Assembly: GCA_900155415.1 (NCBI GenBank)
Contig: LT700187.1
Span: 1,674,001 to 1,738,000, forward strand
DNA length: 64,000 nt
DNA from: Christensenella massiliensis
GTDB lineage: Bacteria > Bacillota > Clostridia > Christensenellales > Christensenellaceae
Direction: 5' to 3'
Numbering within the stretch: the stretch's first letter is position 1; the number at the start of each line of letters is the position of its first letter. Under the pieces are notes generated by a model that saw only the letters and a program-made list of their open reading frames with translations, ran no database searches and was not told where the DNA came from. A program made the translations under genes and the position numbers. This document shows, piece after piece, positions 17,270-25,298 of the stretch.

Positions 17270-18225
17270 TGGAAAGGATAGAACTGCTGTATCGCAAGGC
17301 GGAACAGGGGCAAGCCATCTCAAAGACCGAAGCGCTTTTTTTAGCGGAACAAGAGCTCGGCATACTGTGCGCCGCCGCAGATAGTCTTCGAAAGGAAGCA
17401 TGCGGCGACGATTTCGATTTATGCGCCATCATAAACGGGAAAAGCGGCAGGTGCTCCGAAAACTGTAAATTCTGTGCGCAGTCTGCACACTATAGGACCG
17501 GAGCAACGTTTTATGAGTTATTGGATGAACAGAGTATTCTCGCCGCTGCGCAGAAATGCAAAGCGAGCGGTGTGCGGCGTTTTTCTGTCGTTACCTCCGG
17601 CAAGCGGCTGACAGACAGTGAGGTGGAGCGGCTGTGCGGCATCTATCGGCGTATTGGAGAAGAATGCGGTCTGAAAGTATGCGCATCTCATGGCCTGCTG
17701 ACCCGGGCGCAATTCAATATGCTCAAACAGGCGGGCGTATCGCGCTATCATAATAATCTCGAGACCTCCCGCAGATATTTTCCGAAAATTTGCACTACGC
17801 ATTCCTATGATGATAAGCTTGCGGTGATCCGCGCGGCACAGGAAGCCGGACTTGCCGTATGCAGCGGAGGGATCATTGGTATGGGAGAAACGATGGAGGA
17901 CCGTATCGATATGGTACTTGACCTGAGAACGCTCGGCATACGTTCCATACCCATCAATATACTCGAGCCTATCGATGGAACGCCGCTGAGCAGCAGGCCG
18001 GTTTTACATGAGGCAGAGGCGGCGCGTACCGCTGCGGTGTTTCGTTTCCTGATGCCGGATGCACAGATCAGGCTTGCCGGCGGCAGGGCACATTTGAGGG
18101 ACAGGGGAAAGACTTTGCTTGGCGCAGGCGTCAATGCGGCGATCACGGGCGACATGCTTACCACGGCGGGAACAACGGCGGAGCAGGATGCCGAAATGAT
18201 ACGCTCATGCGGGTTTTGTCTGTAA
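17269..18225 (+). CDS. bioB: Biotin synthase BioB
   Basis: A 318-residue radical SAM enzyme that inserts sulfur into dethiobiotin to make biotin. The radical SAM cysteines are Cys62, Cys66 and Cys69 (CSENCKFC). Further family motifs are YHNNLETS and the C-terminal RLAGGRAHLRD. The start overlaps the bioY stop; GAGGGG lies about 11 nt upstream. The same frame is open upstream to 16678, but that part is antisense to reason: it runs through bioY in a wrong frame. bioF, bioA and bioD are absent here, so the pair may serve uptake and conversion of dethiobiotin. A terminator follows at 18315-18344. Confidence 0.95.
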   Translation: MERIELLYRKAEQGQAISKTEALFLAEQELGILCAAADSLRKEACGDDFDLCAIINGKSGRCSENCKFCAQSAHYRTGATFYELLDEQSILAAAQKCKASGVRRFSVVTSGKRLTDSEVERLCGIYRRIGEECGLKVCASHGLLTRAQFNMLKQAGVSRYHNNLETSRRYFPKICTTHSYDDKLAVIRAAQEAGLAVCSGGIIGMGETMEDRIDMVLDLRTLGIRSIPINILEPIDGTPLSSRPVLHEAEAARTAAVFRFLMPDAQIRLAGGRAHLRDRGKTLLGAGVNAAITGDMLTTAGTTAEQDAEMIRSCGFCL

Positions 18226-18314
18226 GCACGATTAAAATACAGACGGAAGCCTTGCGAAAAAGTAAGCAGAGTGCTATGGTGATAGATAAAGGAACGAAAT
18301 GCACGATGACGTAA

Positions 18315-18344
18315 AAAGGGGATATGCAGAAGCCTATCCCCTTT
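18315..18344 (+). terminator. Terminator after bioB
   Basis: AAAGGGGATA and TATCCCCTTT form a 10 bp stem; the run continues TTTGTTG, directly into the left inverted repeat of the element at 18342-18585. Confidence 0.6.
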
Positions 18345-18585
18345 GTTGCGTTAATTCACGTTACAGTAGCCCATCGTATATTCTTTTCATGATCATTTTC
18401 TGTTTAAAAGATAACATTTTATACTAATGTTGTCAAGTATTGTGTGCAATTTTCAAAAATATGGCTTATTTTCCGGGCAAATAGCAAAAAAATAAAGTAT
18501 TGAAAAACGAAAAAATAAACTACGGTAGAAAAAGTCTCTGTTTTACAGTTGCCGAAGTATCCTTAACGTGAATTAACGCAACAAA
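18342..18585. mobile_element. MITE-like element with 22 bp perfect terminal inverted repeats
   Basis: The segment 18342-18363 (core GTTGCGTTAATTCACGTTA) is the exact reverse complement of 18564-18585. The repeats enclose 200 bp of AT-rich DNA with no ORF. Perfect 22 bp inverted repeats at this spacing are not explained by a terminator. The size and lack of coding sequence suggest a non-autonomous miniature transposable element. I see no target-site duplication at these exact borders, and no transposase in the window carries matching ends. Confidence 0.55.
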
Positions 18586-18712
18586 CGAAAGAATTTACAC
18601 AGGAACTGAACTGGAGCTTTGTTAAATGTAAAGGGATATTCAATGAAATTATAGGATATACCTGTAAATAAGTCAAATATCATGAAAAATCGTATTTATG
18701 GAGAGTATTGCG

Positions 18713-19135
18713 ATGAAGGTCACTACGATATATGCCGCGCAGATACTTGGCTATCTTACGGCTAAAGAAGAACCTTTGGCGACCGCGAAAGAGATCGTGG
18801 CACAGGTAGGCGTCACCTATCAATACTGTATGAAGATATTGAATGAGATGCGGCATGCAGGGCTGCTCGTCTCGGAACAGGGCTGCCGGGGCGGATTCCG
18901 CTTGGGAAAGGCCGCTGAAAAAATCAGTCTGTACGACGTAGTCAGCCTCTTTGAGCGCGACTATGCGAAGCTGCACGGCCGGGACTTTTTGCCGGACGAT
19001 TCGTTCAGCCGTGTAATGGACTATATTCTTGAGATAGAGGCCGAAAAAATGAAGCATCTTACTATCCGCGAGATCTACAGCTGTGATAAATGCAGGTTGA
19101 AAATGTTGGTTGAGTCCTGCGGGCAGGAGATATGA
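18713..19135 (+). CDS. Rrf2-family transcriptional regulator
   Basis: A 140-residue winged-helix regulator of the Rrf2 family (IscR, NsrR, CymR relatives). Helix-turn-helix region ATAKEIVAQVGVTYQYCMKIL, then the family wing motif QGCRGGFRLGK. Three C-terminal cysteines (Cys124, Cys127, Cys136, pattern CxxC-x8-C) could bind an Fe-S cluster, though the spacing differs from IscR. The ATG at 18713 is chosen because GGAGAG lies 10 nt upstream; an ATG at 18698 has no site. It stands alone, with the MITE-like element upstream and a strong terminator downstream, so its targets are unknown. Confidence 0.88.
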   Translation: MKVTTIYAAQILGYLTAKEEPLATAKEIVAQVGVTYQYCMKILNEMRHAGLLVSEQGCRGGFRLGKAAEKISLYDVVSLFERDYAKLHGRDFLPDDSFSRVMDYILEIEAEKMKHLTIREIYSCDKCRLKMLVESCGQEI

Positions 19136-19280
19136 AAGCAGGATGCGTAAAGCGGCGCAGCCTTATGCAAAAATATGAGATATGGCCGCGGCAGGGCCGT
19201 TAGAGAAGAAAGCCCTCTCTGTCCATGCAGTAGAAAAGTGACAGTGAGGCAGGGGAACACGCAAAGAACGATTTTAAGTA

Positions 19281-19324
19281 AAAACAAAAGAGGTGCGGGC
19301 CGATACCTGCGCTTCTTTTGTTTT
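19281..19324. terminator. Long bidirectional terminator
   Basis: AAAACAAAAGA and TCTTTTGTTTT flank a GC-rich inner stem (GTGCGGG/CCTGCGC, imperfect). The A and T tracts make it usable in both directions. The rest of 19136-19473 holds only the promoter at 19408-19436. Confidence 0.7.
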
Positions 19325-19407
19325 CAGAAGAATATACAGGTAAAATAGAAAACGCTGTAAAATAATAAAAAAGGATACCTGACTACAGAATATTCAAAAA
19401 TATCCAC

Positions 19408-19436
19408 TTTACGGGCCGGATATTTTCCCGTAGAAT
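19408..19436 (+). promoter_or_regulatory. Sigma-A promoter for the flavin reductase gene
   Basis: TTTACG (19408-19413), a 17 bp spacer and TAGAAT (19431-19436). Confidence 0.6.
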
Positions 19437-19473
19437 GTAAAATAAAGCTGATTTCATTTTGGAGGGAAATAAT

Positions 19474-20019
19474 ATGGGGAAAAAAATCATTGTATTGACA
19501 GGCAGTCCGCGCAGAGGCGGGAACAGCGACTGCATTGCAGAGGCGTTTATTGCAGGAGCAAAGGAAGCAGGACATGAAGTCATAAAAATCGAAACGGGAG
19601 CTCTTGACGTAAAGGGATGCCGCGCGTGCGACGGGTGTTACCGCGGAGACAGGGCATGCTTTTTTAACGACGATTTCAACAGGATAGCGGAGGATATCCT
19701 TACGGCGGATGCAGTCGTCTTTGCAGCGCCGCTGTATTGGTTTTCTTTTCCGGCGCAGCTCAAGAATGTGATCGATAAATTTTATGCTTTCGTGGCAGGC
19801 GGAAAGAATTTCAAAGGAAAGGAATGCGTACTCCTCGTCTGCGGAGGAGATGAAAGCGAAACAGCCTTCGACGGCGTGACGGCGAGCTATGAACGCATCG
19901 CATCCTATCTGGAATGGACGGACCGCGGAAAACTGATCGTGACCGGCGTAAATGCAAAAGGCGATGCGGCCGCGACCGATGCCCCGCAGCGCGCAAAAAA
20001 AATGGGATTAGAATTTTAG
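19474..20019 (+). CDS. NAD(P)H-dependent FMN reductase / flavodoxin-like iron-sulfur flavoprotein
   Basis: A 181-residue flavodoxin-fold protein. The N-terminal phosphate-binding loop is TGSPRRGGNSD. A cysteine cluster follows in KGCRACDGCYRGDRAC, as in the iron-sulfur flavoprotein group of this superfamily. APLYWFSFPAQLK is the flavin-ring contact region. The ATG at 19474 is preceded by GGAGGG at 7-8 nt; an upstream in-frame start lacks a site. It is 9 bp before the MFS gene, so the two are probably cotranscribed. Likely a redox enzyme for quinones, nitro compounds or Fe-S electron transfer; substrate unknown. Confidence 0.85.
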   Translation: MGKKIIVLTGSPRRGGNSDCIAEAFIAGAKEAGHEVIKIETGALDVKGCRACDGCYRGDRACFFNDDFNRIAEDILTADAVVFAAPLYWFSFPAQLKNVIDKFYAFVAGGKNFKGKECVLLVCGGDESETAFDGVTASYERIASYLEWTDRGKLIVTGVNAKGDAAATDAPQRAKKMGLEF

Positions 20020-20028
20020 AGGTTCCAG

Positions 20029-21306
20029 ATGTCGCATACCTACCGATCAACTATATATGCATGCTATCGCGGCTATATCGTACAGGCGGCGGTTGTAAAT
20101 CTTGCTCCGCTGTTGTTTGTTATTTTTCAGCAGCAATTCGATCTTTCTCTTTCCATGATCGGGAATCTGATTTTTCTGAACTTTGGAACGCAGCTTGCCG
20201 TAGACGCGATCGCGGTCCGGTTTGTGGATAAGATCGGTTACCGTACCTGTATGGTGTCGGCGCATTTCCTGTGTGCTGCAGGGCTTGTTGCGCTTGGACT
20301 GCTGCCCGGGCTCATGGAGCCGTATGCCGGGCTTTGCACAGCGGTGTTTCTATATGCGGTGGGAGGAGGCTTGATTGAGGTGGTCATCAGCCCTATCGTC
20401 GATTTGGTTCCCGGGGACAACAAAGCCTCCGCTATGAGCCTGCTGCATTCCTTTTATTGCTGGGGACAGGTTCTGGTCGTTCTGCTCTCTACGGTATTCC
20501 TTTCCGTATTCGGACACGGAATGTGGGTGATATTGCCTGTGCTGTGGGCGATATTACCGGTATATAATGGGATCAGGTTCATGCAGGTTCCTCTTCCGGC
20601 ACCGGTAGAGACGCATGAGAAAATACCGGTGCGGAAACTGCTGGTATCTAAGATATTTATGATCGCGATGCTCACGATGCTGTGCGCCGGCGCGGCCGAG
20701 CAAGCTATGTCTCAATGGTCCTCGCTTTTTGCGGAAAGAGCGCTCGGGGTGTCAAAAGTGATGGGCGATCTGCTTGGGCCGTGCCTTTTTGCCGTGTTTA
20801 TGGGGATCGGAAGAACGATCTATGGCCTGCGGGGTAAACAAATCAATCTAACGAGCGCGCTGCTCGCATGTTCTATTCTGTGCGCAGGCTCCTATCTGAT
20901 CGTTTCCCTCACGCGCCTGCCGCTCCTTTCGCTGATGGGGTGCGCGGTCTGCGGCTTTGCAGTCAGTCTGCTTTGGCCGGGAATGCTCAGCTATTCGGCG
21001 AAGTGTTATCCAAAAGGCGGAACGGCAATGTTCGGTATTCTTGCGATCTGCGGCGATCTCGGCTGCTCGGTCGGCCCGTGGATGACGGGGCTCGTATCGG
21101 AGAACGCACAGTCGTCAGGCATCTTGAACTGGGATATTTTGTCCGGGTTTTCACCGGAACAGGCGGGCCTTAAGATCGGACTTTTATCAGCGATCATTTT
21201 TCCGGCCGTCATGACGATCGGCATCTTGATCATGAAGCGCCTGCGCAGAACGGAACGAGGGCGTACGGCAGCTGCGGACACAGCTTCGGAAAGCGGAACA
21301 AAATAA
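20029..21306 (+). CDS. MFS transporter
   Basis: A 425-residue major facilitator with about twelve hydrophobic segments. The loop after the second segment (DAIAVRFVDKIGYRTCMV) matches the family motif in which a charged loop joins helices 2 and 3. The N-terminal half shows the Fucose/MFS_1-type pattern (QQQFDLSLSMIGNLIFLNFG). The start follows AGAGGTT. It ends at a strong bidirectional terminator facing the methyltransferase gene. The substrate cannot be predicted; drug efflux or sugar transport are both possible. Confidence 0.85.
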   Translation: MSHTYRSTIYACYRGYIVQAAVVNLAPLLFVIFQQQFDLSLSMIGNLIFLNFGTQLAVDAIAVRFVDKIGYRTCMVSAHFLCAAGLVALGLLPGLMEPYAGLCTAVFLYAVGGGLIEVVISPIVDLVPGDNKASAMSLLHSFYCWGQVLVVLLSTVFLSVFGHGMWVILPVLWAILPVYNGIRFMQVPLPAPVETHEKIPVRKLLVSKIFMIAMLTMLCAGAAEQAMSQWSSLFAERALGVSKVMGDLLGPCLFAVFMGIGRTIYGLRGKQINLTSALLACSILCAGSYLIVSLTRLPLLSLMGCAVCGFAVSLLWPGMLSYSAKCYPKGGTAMFGILAICGDLGCSVGPWMTGLVSENAQSSGILNWDILSGFSPEQAGLKIGLLSAIIFPAVMTIGILIMKRLRRTERGRTAAADTASESGTK

Positions 21307-21345
21307 AAAAACCCCCTTTGCAGCAGTGTGCGAAGGGGGTTTTTG
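21306..21345. terminator. Bidirectional terminator between convergent genes
   Basis: AAAAACCCCCTTTGC and GCGAAGGGGGTTTTT form a stem flanked by A and T runs, serving the MFS gene on one strand and the methyltransferase gene on the other. Confidence 0.85.
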
Positions 21346-21358
21346 CAATGTCAATGTA

Positions 21359-22828
21359 TTATTTTTTCCGCAATACATATACGGCAGGATATAGGCCGCC
21401 TGCGTCGAAGGTCGTACGCTTCAACGTCTGGAATCTTCCGTTGTTCCTGATCAGACGTTCGGTCAGTTGCTTTTCATGCGTATAAAGTACGGCAAGACCC
21501 TCCTCTGTAAGGATATCCGGGAGAATAGAGAAATAGGATCTGTAAAGCCGTTCATTTCTGGAATGGTTTCCCACCCGCAGCCCGAATGGCATGTTGACGA
21601 TCACTTCATCATATTTTTTTGCCGTGAACTTCAGACAGTCGATATAGTGGAACTGCGGATGCACATGCGCATACCGGCTGTTTTCCTTGGCAGCCTCCAC
21701 AGCCGTCATATTGATATCTGCTCCGGTCAGGGAATGATGCGGATAAAAGCCCCTTTCATACAGCATGGTTCCGCTCCCGCAGAAATTATCGAGGACGCGT
21801 GCGTCGGGGTTAAAAAACTCGCTTGCATATGCGCACACGCTTGCTGCAACTCCGGGATGAATACTGGCGGCGATCGCTTTTTTACGGTAGGAGAAGCGGT
21901 CGTCCGTAAGCGGATTCAAAAACACCTGCGCCTTATCGCCATCTAATTCGATCATGATCTCAATGGAATACGAAGAAGGCGTATTCACAAGCTCTTTCAT
22001 AGAAGAAACGCATTTTTTGATGATGTCGAGACGGACCTGATGGGTCACGCTGCGTACCTCAAGTCGGTAACCCGTGACTCCTGTGCGCTGCAGAACCGCG
22101 CGTTCACGCTGCGCCAAGAATGCCGGAAGCTCAGCGACGGGAGAAGAACCAAGATAGATATAGGCATCCGTATAAGCGCGGAGCTGATAAATGTTATAAA
22201 AATCAGAAAGCCCGGAAACGGCAATATAACGCCCCAGTTTTTTAGGAGACAGCCCCGCGTCTGCACATTGAGAATATGTCACGTTCGGATTTGGCGAGGC
22301 GAGCAGCACGATATCCGAGGGGAGTATGCGTACGCGCGCTTTTTTTCGGATGATAAATCCGGCAAGCGCCTTATCAAGAGCGGCCTTTTCCTCTTCGCGG
22401 TGCTTTTCAAGATCGCTTCGAAGCTGATAGGAATCGAGAAACCGTTTGGCGCGGTCGCTTTTAGCGCGGCCGATAGCAAGCAAATAAGAGGGAAGAGCAA
22501 ACATCGTCTGCTCGTGCATGATCGCCCCGATCAGCTCGTCGAGATATTCGCCCGCGCAGGTATTGCCGATGATCTGAGCGGCATGCATGCGGACTTTTGC
22601 GTCGCTTGCATGCAAAAATTTCAGGAAGCTTTCGGCGTTCGACTTTACAAAATCGGAGGCTCTGCTGCCTGCATCTGCAAGAACGCGCAAAGCTGCGCGC
22701 GTGTTCGCGCCCTTTGCCAAATTGAGGACTGTTTTGAATTTTTCGCCTTTGACGATGTCGGAAAGGCCTTCCTTACGTTCGGCTGACGGCAACTCATGAT
22801 AGTTTTCTACGAAATTCTGAATGTTCAT
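21359..22828 (-). CDS. HEAT-repeat protein fused to a THUMP/UPF0020-type methyltransferase
   Basis: A 489-residue protein. Residues 20-135 look like alpha-helical HEAT-type repeats (VRMHAAQIIGNTCAGEYLDELIGAIM). The middle (about 165-310) is a basic region comparable to the RNA-binding part of RlmL/Trm11-type enzymes. Residues 325-489 form a Rossmann methyltransferase with VLDNFCGSGTM (345-355) for SAM binding and NMPFG (412-416) as the catalytic N/D-P-P-Y-like motif. The substrate is probably guanine or adenine in rRNA or tRNA. Its ATG overlaps the murG stop (ATGA at 22825-22828), so it is translationally coupled to a cell-wall gene. I know no characterised protein with this exact layout. Confidence 0.75.
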   Translation of the reverse strand: MNIQNFVENYHELPSAERKEGLSDIVKGEKFKTVLNLAKGANTRAALRVLADAGSRASDFVKSNAESFLKFLHASDAKVRMHAAQIIGNTCAGEYLDELIGAIMHEQTMFALPSYLLAIGRAKSDRAKRFLDSYQLRSDLEKHREEEKAALDKALAGFIIRKKARVRILPSDIVLLASPNPNVTYSQCADAGLSPKKLGRYIAVSGLSDFYNIYQLRAYTDAYIYLGSSPVAELPAFLAQRERAVLQRTGVTGYRLEVRSVTHQVRLDIIKKCVSSMKELVNTPSSYSIEIMIELDGDKAQVFLNPLTDDRFSYRKKAIAASIHPGVAASVCAYASEFFNPDARVLDNFCGSGTMLYERGFYPHHSLTGADINMTAVEAAKENSRYAHVHPQFHYIDCLKFTAKKYDEVIVNMPFGLRVGNHSRNERLYRSYFSILPDILTEEGLAVLYTHEKQLTERLIRNNGRFQTLKRTTFDAGGLYPAVYVLRKK

Positions 22829-23886
22829 TTGACTCCAATACTTTTTAAAATAATAGTAAGTACGTTATTTGTTCCATCCGCTTCCACACTTCGGGACATA
22901 TTGCCGATTAGCTCTTCACGGTGCGCCTCCAGCTCACAAAGAGCGGAAAGAAGCGTTTCCGGCGTGAGGTCTTCCTGCGCGATCACCTCAGCATAGCCGC
23001 GTTTCTTGAAATAATCCGCATTTAGGATCTGATCGCCGCGGCTGGCGGACAGCGGCAGCGGAACGAGAAGAGCGGGAAGCCGCAGGGCAAGGAACTCAAA
23101 GATCGCGTTTGCACCCGAGCGCGAAAGCGCAAGGTCGGCAGCGGCAAAAATATCGTTCAAGCCCTCCTCGATATATTCGAACTGCCGGTAATCAGCTTTT
23201 CCGTCGAGCGTGGGGTTCAGCTTTCCCTTTCCGCGCAGATGAACGATGCTGTAACGGCTCGTGAGTTCCTCGATATCCGCATCGACGGCATCGTTTACTG
23301 CCTGTGCGCCCAGAGACCCTCCCATTATTAATAACACCGGTTTATCGCCGCTAAACCCGAGTTTTTTAAGCCCGGCAGTCCGGCTTCCGGTCAAAAGGCC
23401 GCTGCGGATAGGCGAGCCGGTAAGAACGCCCTTTCCGCCGGCCGCTTCGCGCGTGTCAAAGGAAAGACATACCGTTTGCGCTTTTTTCATACATAAACGG
23501 TTGGCGAGACCGGGCGTATAATCGCTTTCATGCAGAATGACAGGGATATTAAGCTTGGCTGCCGCCCATGCCACAGGCACGGAGACGAAGCCGCCCTTGG
23601 CAAACACGATATCGGGCTGGAGAGAACGCAAAATCTTTTTGGCCTGCCCGTAGCCCTTGATGATCTTGAAAATATCAGTGATATTTTTAGCGCTTGCGTA
23701 GCGGCGCATCTTGCCCGCCTCGATCACATGGTAGGGAACGCCATGCACAAGCGTATGCTCGATCCCGTCCTGTGTGCCGATATAGTGCACTTCAATATCG
23801 TGTGCCTGCAGACCGGGGATCAGCGCGAGGTTAGGCGTTACGTGCCCGGCGCTGCCGCCGCCGGTAAGTACGATCTTCTTACTCAT
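22825..23886 (-). CDS. murG: MurG, UDP-GlcNAc:undecaprenyl-PP-MurNAc-pentapeptide transferase
   Basis: A 353-residue GT28-family glycosyltransferase that makes lipid II at the inner face of the membrane. The N-terminal lipid-acceptor loop is TGGGSAGHVTPN, followed by FAKGGFVSVP and HESDYTPG. The C-terminal UDP-GlcNAc site is GGSLGAQAVN and SRSGANAIFEFLALRLPALLVPLPL. This complete motif set separates MurG from other GT28 enzymes. The gene lies outside any division and cell-wall cluster; the only partner is the overlapping methyltransferase gene. A second copy in a dcw cluster elsewhere is possible. The start follows GGCAGGTT. Confidence 0.93.
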   Translation of the reverse strand: MSKKIVLTGGGSAGHVTPNLALIPGLQAHDIEVHYIGTQDGIEHTLVHGVPYHVIEAGKMRRYASAKNITDIFKIIKGYGQAKKILRSLQPDIVFAKGGFVSVPVAWAAAKLNIPVILHESDYTPGLANRLCMKKAQTVCLSFDTREAAGGKGVLTGSPIRSGLLTGSRTAGLKKLGFSGDKPVLLIMGGSLGAQAVNDAVDADIEELTSRYSIVHLRGKGKLNPTLDGKADYRQFEYIEEGLNDIFAAADLALSRSGANAIFEFLALRLPALLVPLPLSASRGDQILNADYFKKRGYAEVIAQEDLTPETLLSALCELEAHREELIGNMSRSVEADGTNNVLTIILKSIGVK

Positions 23887-23925
23887 ATCATAACCTGCCT
23901 TAACAGTGAATTTATAACCTTACCC

Positions 23926-23954
23926 ATGATAGCATAACGGATACGTGCGGGCAA
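23926..23954 (-). promoter_or_regulatory. Candidate promoter of murG
   Basis: On the minus strand, TTGCCC (23949-23954), a 17 bp spacer and TATCAT (23926-23931). Confidence 0.45.
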
Positions 23955-24016
23955 GGCGGCGAGACGGCTTTTCCGCAAAATAATAAAAAGAACAGGAAGA
24001 AAAACTTTATTCGGGT

Positions 24017-24050
24017 AAAAACAGTATATCGTATTGATGCCGATATACTG
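24017..24050 (-). terminator. Intrinsic terminator of the DeoR-type gene
   Basis: CAGTATATCG and CGATATACTG pair perfectly over 10 bp. On the minus strand the stem is followed by TTTTT. Confidence 0.75.
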
Positions 24051-24068
24051 CGGGCTGCTCTGGATTTT

Positions 24069-24872
24069 TTAAAAGAGCGCAGGAGCCGGTGCGGAGACGA
24101 TATCGACTCCTTTTTCTGTAAAAATGGTTCGTTCTGTATCAGGCATATGCCAATCGGTAATGACGCGGTAAATTTGCTGGAGAGGAACGATCTGGACAAG
24201 AGAATCATTCCAAAACTTCGAATAGTCTGCCAAAATATAGTTTTGCTTCGAAGCCTGTATAATGATCCGCTTCAATTCCGCATCGAGCATATTCGGCGTA
24301 GTGAAGGAATGCTCCGGAGAAATATGCTCGACCCCAATAAAGCCTTTATCAAAAATAAGCTGGCGGATCACATCATTTGTTATATAACCGCTGCAAGCTC
24401 TGACATCAGGACGTATCTCTCCTCCGACCATAATAACATTCAAATCGGCCCGCGCCTGTAATTCACGCGCGTGGTCCAACGCATTTGTTGCGATCAGCAG
24501 GTTTTGTTTATTCCCCTGCGCGATCAGCTTGGCAAGCTCTAATGTCGTCGTTCCGCTGTCCAGATATACGGCATCGCCTTCTTCGATACAATCATATGCG
24601 ACTTTTGCGATCGCGATTTTCTCGGAAAGATTGCGCGTTTCACGTACCGGATAGGAAAGCTCGTTGGTCGCACGGGTCAGCTTGGTCGCGCCGCCCCAAG
24701 TGCGCTGCAAAAGGGCTTCATTCTCCATTGTGATCAGCAGCTTGCGAATGGAAACATCAGACATCTGGAAACATTCACTGAGCTCTGATACTGTAACAGA
24801 GCCTTGCTTATCCAAAAGAGACAGGATATATTGTTTGCGCTTTTCAATACTGAGTCGTTTTTTATGGTCCAT
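24069..24872 (-). CDS. DeoR/GlpR-family regulator of locus B
   Basis: A 267-residue repressor. The N-terminal DeoR helix-turn-helix (residues 10-60) has VSELSECFQMSDVSIRKLL. The C-terminal effector domain carries the family signature VYLDSGTTTLELAKLI and ATNALDHARELQ, which binds phosphorylated sugars. It is divergent from the locus B operon across a 426 bp AT-rich region holding repeated AAACGAAA-like elements. It very probably represses locus B and is relieved by a sugar phosphate made there. The ribosome site (AGGAAT) is weak, in keeping with low expression. Confidence 0.9.
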   Translation of the reverse strand: MDHKKRLSIEKRKQYILSLLDKQGSVTVSELSECFQMSDVSIRKLLITMENEALLQRTWGGATKLTRATNELSYPVRETRNLSEKIAIAKVAYDCIEEGDAVYLDSGTTTLELAKLIAQGNKQNLLIATNALDHARELQARADLNVIMVGGEIRPDVRACSGYITNDVIRQLIFDKGFIGVEHISPEHSFTTPNMLDAELKRIIIQASKQNYILADYSKFWNDSLVQIVPLQQIYRVITDWHMPDTERTIFTEKGVDIVSAPAPALF

Positions 24873-25040
24873 TTTAAATTCCTATGTATGTTATAATTCG
24901 AAACCTAAATAGATGATATCGAATTTCAAAAAAAAAATCAAGTGAATTCATGATTTGTTTTAAAACATCTGGAAAATACGGCTAAAACAGTAAGGAGAAC
25001 AGCGTTTTTTATACTGCCGGAATAAATATAAAAAGTAAAA

Positions 25041-25239
25041 AACGAAACAAAAAGAAGTGGTTTTATGGATTGAAATTGTGTAATAGAAATATTTTCGTAA
25101 AAAACCGAAAAAAGTATTGACATAAAAACGAGATATCGGTAATATATGAAACATAAAACATTCGAATTAACAGATTTCAAAACATAAAACGAAAAAATAC
25201 GAGATATAAATTTTGAAATAAACAAAACGAAACAATTTC
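25041..25239 (+). promoter_or_regulatory. Cluster of repeated A-rich ACGAAA motifs, candidate DeoR operators
   Basis: AACGAAACAA (25041-25050), AAACATAAAAC twice (25149-25159 and 25180-25190, 31 bp apart, about three helical turns), AAAACGAAAA (25187-25196) and AAAACGAAACAA (25224-25235). They surround and follow the locus B promoter. DeoR-family repressors commonly bind several A/T-rich repeats with a CG step. The 24873-25298 region has no gene. Confidence 0.45.
25117..25145 (+). promoter_or_regulatory. Sigma-A promoter of locus B
   Basis: A near-consensus pair: TTGACA (25117-25122), a 17 bp spacer and TAATAT (25140-25145). The start site would be near 25152, leaving a leader of about 145 nt. 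Confidence 0.8.
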
Positions 25240-25298
25240 AAAAATGATTTGCAAAGAGAAAATTATCTTTGCAATAAAAAATAAGGAGGAAGTATAAA

